Of a DNA stretch of 64,000 bases, positions 62,128 to 64,000 are shown one piece after another. Position 1 is the stretch's first letter, and each line of letters begins with the position of its first letter. Made by a program: the position numbers and the translations under genes. Below the pieces are notes generated by a model. The model had not been told where the DNA came from and did no database searches. It worked only from the letters and a program-made list of their open reading frames with translations. Source of the stretch: Flavobacteriales bacterium UBA952 (GTDB lineage Bacteria > Bacteroidota > Bacteroidia > Flavobacteriales_D > Crocinitomicaceae); the NCBI GenBank assembly GCA_002293185.1, contig DBCS01000008.1, forward strand, positions 224,234-288,233. Direction: 5' to 3'.

Positions 62128-62688
62128 CTATTCTATTGTTTCATTTTTATCAATTTGCCAAGAACCCACTGGTTTGAGCAGCACATAGGAGCTGAAGTCT
62201 TGTTTGGTTTTGATACCTTCTCCAAAGACTTTGCCTTTTGGCGAGCGTACAATAACAGAAGACCTTGAATAAATGCTGCTGTCTTTTTGATTCCAGAAAA
62301 GCGCTTCGGTTTCTAGGGTTTGTTTTTTCTTGTGGTTATAAAGGCGCACGGAGTCTTTTACCATAAGTTCTCCGGTATTGTAATTGATTTCGCCGTAAAG
62401 CGCACTTAGTGTAGAGACGACATCACCTTTTTCATTGAAAAAATATACCCTCAAGCTATCTTTAATTTTAGTGATTTGTGACTTTCCACGATAGGTTTCT
62501 GCAAGTGCGGCATGAATCTTTACGCGTGCAAAACCTGATTCTGCATAGGTAAGGATTAAATTTTTTGTGCTTTCGGTGGGTGCATCGGCCTCGTAACTAA
62601 TGCGTTGCACAAGAGCAATATCGTTTTCGCAAGCGCTTATAACGAGCAAAAAAGCACACCCTACTAAATAGGAAATGAGGGCAGGCAT
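62128..62688 (-). CDS. lptC: LptC-like LPS export periplasmic protein
   Basis: About 186 residues. A hydrophobic start ending in a lipoprotein-like cysteine (LLVISACENDIAL) precedes an OstA/LptC beta-jellyroll: LILTYAESGFARVKIHAAL, DSLRVYFFNEKGDVVSTLSA, GELMVKDSVRLYNHKKKQTL and IYSRSSVIVRSPKGKVFGEG. LptC bridges the LptB2FG transporter and periplasmic LptA. Start ATG 62688 overlaps the upstream stop as TAATG; ATG 62715 would begin inside that gene. The lipobox instead of a plain membrane anchor is usual in Bacteroidota. Confidence 0.88.
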   Translation of the reverse strand: MPALISYLVGCAFLLVISACENDIALVQRISYEADAPTESTKNLILTYAESGFARVKIHAALAETYRGKSQITKIKDSLRVYFFNEKGDVVSTLSALYGEINYNTGELMVKDSVRLYNHKKKQTLETEALFWNQKDSSIYSRSSVIVRSPKGKVFGEGIKTKQDFSSYVLLKPVGSWQIDKNETIE

Positions 62689-64000
62689 TAATCGAGCTGG
62701 CGCTTGCGGAACCATTTTTCAAAATTAGATGGGGCCAAAATAAGGCTAACACGAGCCGCAATGAACTGTTCTTTCCAGATGCCAGTAGCTATTGTTCGCT
62801 GGCCAAAAGTGAGGCCCACGTTCAGAGAAGACAAAGACACTTGGGCCAGTAACGGCAGGCCAAAACCAACCGTTAAGCCTTGTTCTTCGTATTGTAAACC
62901 ACTAGTAGCATAGGGCAGGGTTTGTTGGTAATACCCTAAGCGATAGCTCAATTTTTCGAAGGCTTTGAGCGTTGCAATGTTCTCCACAACTTTGTGTTCT
63001 GGTTGAAATTGAAGTCCAAAGCTCGTGCGGGTGTAATCTTTTTGATCAAAACCAGTGAGAAGGTCTTGGTTCTGGGTCAAAGCACCAAAACGGCTACAGC
63101 TTCCAAAAAGTTGGAGCTGTGGGTGGAGCTCACGGGTTTGACGCTTGTATTTTGGTAATTTCCAAGCATAGCTGAAGCCCAATTGCGTGCTTTGAGCGAG
63201 TTGCGCTGAAAATGCCTGACTGCTATTTAAAATGGTATCGTAAGAACTTGGAATACCTATGGTTGAGGAACTGTAGAGTGCGCGTTGGTAAGTGCCACCG
63301 AGGGTAAGTTCTGGCTGATAAACCGCACTTAGGCTCAGCGCATGGTTTTTGCCCAGTTGTTTGGTAAAATAGCTGCCAATTTCTGTATGAAATGCACGCA
63401 TGACAAGCGCATTGCTTTCTAGGCCGCCCGCCGTGGAGGCTCCTGTAACCAATACCGAGCTGCGCTCGTTGACCAGCGTACCAAAAAGATAGGATGCATT
63501 GGCGCCGATGGCAAATTTCGTATTTGATTTCTCGATGAGTCCGAATGAATACCCTACATATAAGTCCTGAATAGCACCCTTTCCTGTATAATTGTAACGT
63601 ATAGAGTCTAGGCCAGTAAATTGGGTCTCGCTGATTTGATATCCGCGCGCGCTAAAAGGGCGAAGACCAAAAGACAAGCCCATTTGCTTTCGAATTTTAA
63701 ATCCTAAGGTAAATTGTTCTACCATTGGCGTTGCCGCAAATTGCTGAGCGCTGGCATTGCTGTACCAAGATTGTCTGGAATGGATGCTCACGGTGTAAAG
63801 TGTGGCGCCTTTGCTCAGCCTGTTGTAGGAGGCAGGATTAAAATTATTGAGTATGGTGGAGTCAAATACATTGACCGTATTTTTACCAAGTGCATCTAAA
63901 ATACCATGCCCTTTTGAACTCATTTCACCGAGCCCATAAAAGCTTGCGGGTTCTGCGGTAATAGACTGTGCCGATAGCGAGAAATAGAAGCAAGAGGCTA
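62688..64000 (-). CDS. Outer-membrane barrel protein upstream of lptC (5' end outside window)
   Basis: The frame stays open to the right edge, giving at least 437 residues. Near the edge it reads CFYFSLSAQSITAEPASFYG, the end of a signal peptide and start of a mature chain, so the ATG at 63923 is internal and only a few N-terminal residues are missing. The chain has NNFNPASYNRLSKGATLYTV and regular beta-strands to RLILAPSNFEKWFRKRQ-like C-terminus, resembling FadL/PorV-type barrels. In related genomes an outer-membrane protein often precedes lptC. Function unknown. Confidence 0.8.
   Translation of the reverse strand, partial: ASCFYFSLSAQSITAEPASFYGLGEMSSKGHGILDALGKNTVNVFDSTILNNFNPASYNRLSKGATLYTVSIHSRQSWYSNASAQQFAATPMVEQFTLGFKIRKQMGLSFGLRPFSARGYQISETQFTGLDSIRYNYTGKGAIQDLYVGYSFGLIEKSNTKFAIGANASYLFGTLVNERSSVLVTGASTAGGLESNALVMRAFHTEIGSYFTKQLGKNHALSLSAVYQPELTLGGTYQRALYSSSTIGIPSSYDTILNSSQAFSAQLAQSTQLGFSYAWKLPKYKRQTRELHPQLQLFGSCSRFGALTQNQDLLTGFDQKDYTRTSFGLQFQPEHKVVENIATLKAFEKLSYRLGYYQQTLPYATSGLQYEEQGLTVGFGLPLLAQVSLSSLNVGLTFGQRTIATGIWKEQFIAARVSLILAPSNFEKWFRKRQLD

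Noticed and set aside
63921..63923. ATG as the start of the right-edge outer-membrane gene
   Set aside because: The frame continues upstream and encodes the end of a signal peptide (SLSAQ), so this ATG is internal and the gene is cut by the edge.

Overview
The window looks like a chromosomal segment of a Bacteroidota bacterium, probably order Flavobacteriales. The evidence is gldJ, porU, porV and PorP/SprF genes of the gliding and type IX secretion machinery, secreted proteins with C-terminal T9SS sorting domains, GLPGLI and DUF5686 proteins, and promoters of the Bacteroidetes form (TTG, about 17-23 bp, TAnnTTTG). Genus cannot be fixed from the sequence alone. Coding density is very high: about 62 genes, no gap over 300 bases, many 4-base ATGA overlaps and several convergent genes whose 3' ends overlap. 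I saw no tRNA, rRNA, CRISPR array, insertion sequence, prophage or obvious foreign island.

Layout. 1-8.2 kb: a T9SS core locus, with gldJ (cut by the window edge) and a PorP/SprF-type protein divergent from porU-porV-ispF. 8.2-10.5 kb: rsmG, an ECF sigma factor and a glycosyltransferase. 10.6-12.8 kb: tgt and an LptF/LptG permease. 12.8-20.5 kb: a long minus-strand series (rnz, STAS protein, pyrB, pyrR, folC, nhaD, Glu/Leu dehydrogenase, anmK). 20.5-24.4 kb: acyl-CoA dehydrogenase, 3-hydroxyanthranilate dioxygenase, two related lipoproteins, an HMA-domain lipoprotein and a hydrolase. 24.5-31.7 kb: a T9SS cargo protein, a polyprenyl synthetase and a lipoprotein / beta-barrel / GLPGLI set. 31.8-40.2 kb: ruvX, def, aroA, DAHP synthase-chorismate mutase, rny, zapA with a coiled-coil partner, an M23 peptidase and tsaB. 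40.2-44.5 kb: two orphan response regulators, a von Willebrand factor type D protein and a second T9SS cargo. 44.6-49 kb: a PafA-like phosphatase, an aminotransferase, metF and an unknown. 49-58.2 kb: an outer-membrane protein coupled to kynurenine monooxygenase, queG, ruvB, a HAD hydrolase, a CNNM/CorC protein, purD, purQ and a DUF6427 protein. 58.3-64 kb: DksA-like protein, lspA, a DUF5686 protein, a small membrane protein, lptC and an outer-membrane protein cut by the right edge.

How they fit together: cell-envelope work dominates (T9SS, LPS export, lipoprotein processing, cell-wall recycling and hydrolysis). It is interleaved with housekeeping metabolism: pyrimidine, purine, shikimate, folate, isoprenoid, queuosine, and the late kynurenine steps that lead toward quinolinate/NAD. 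The strongest unannotated signal is a promoter geometry. Several genes have a TAnnTTTG box ending only 3-6 bases before the start codon, four of them with a correctly spaced upstream TTG, which predicts leaderless mRNAs.
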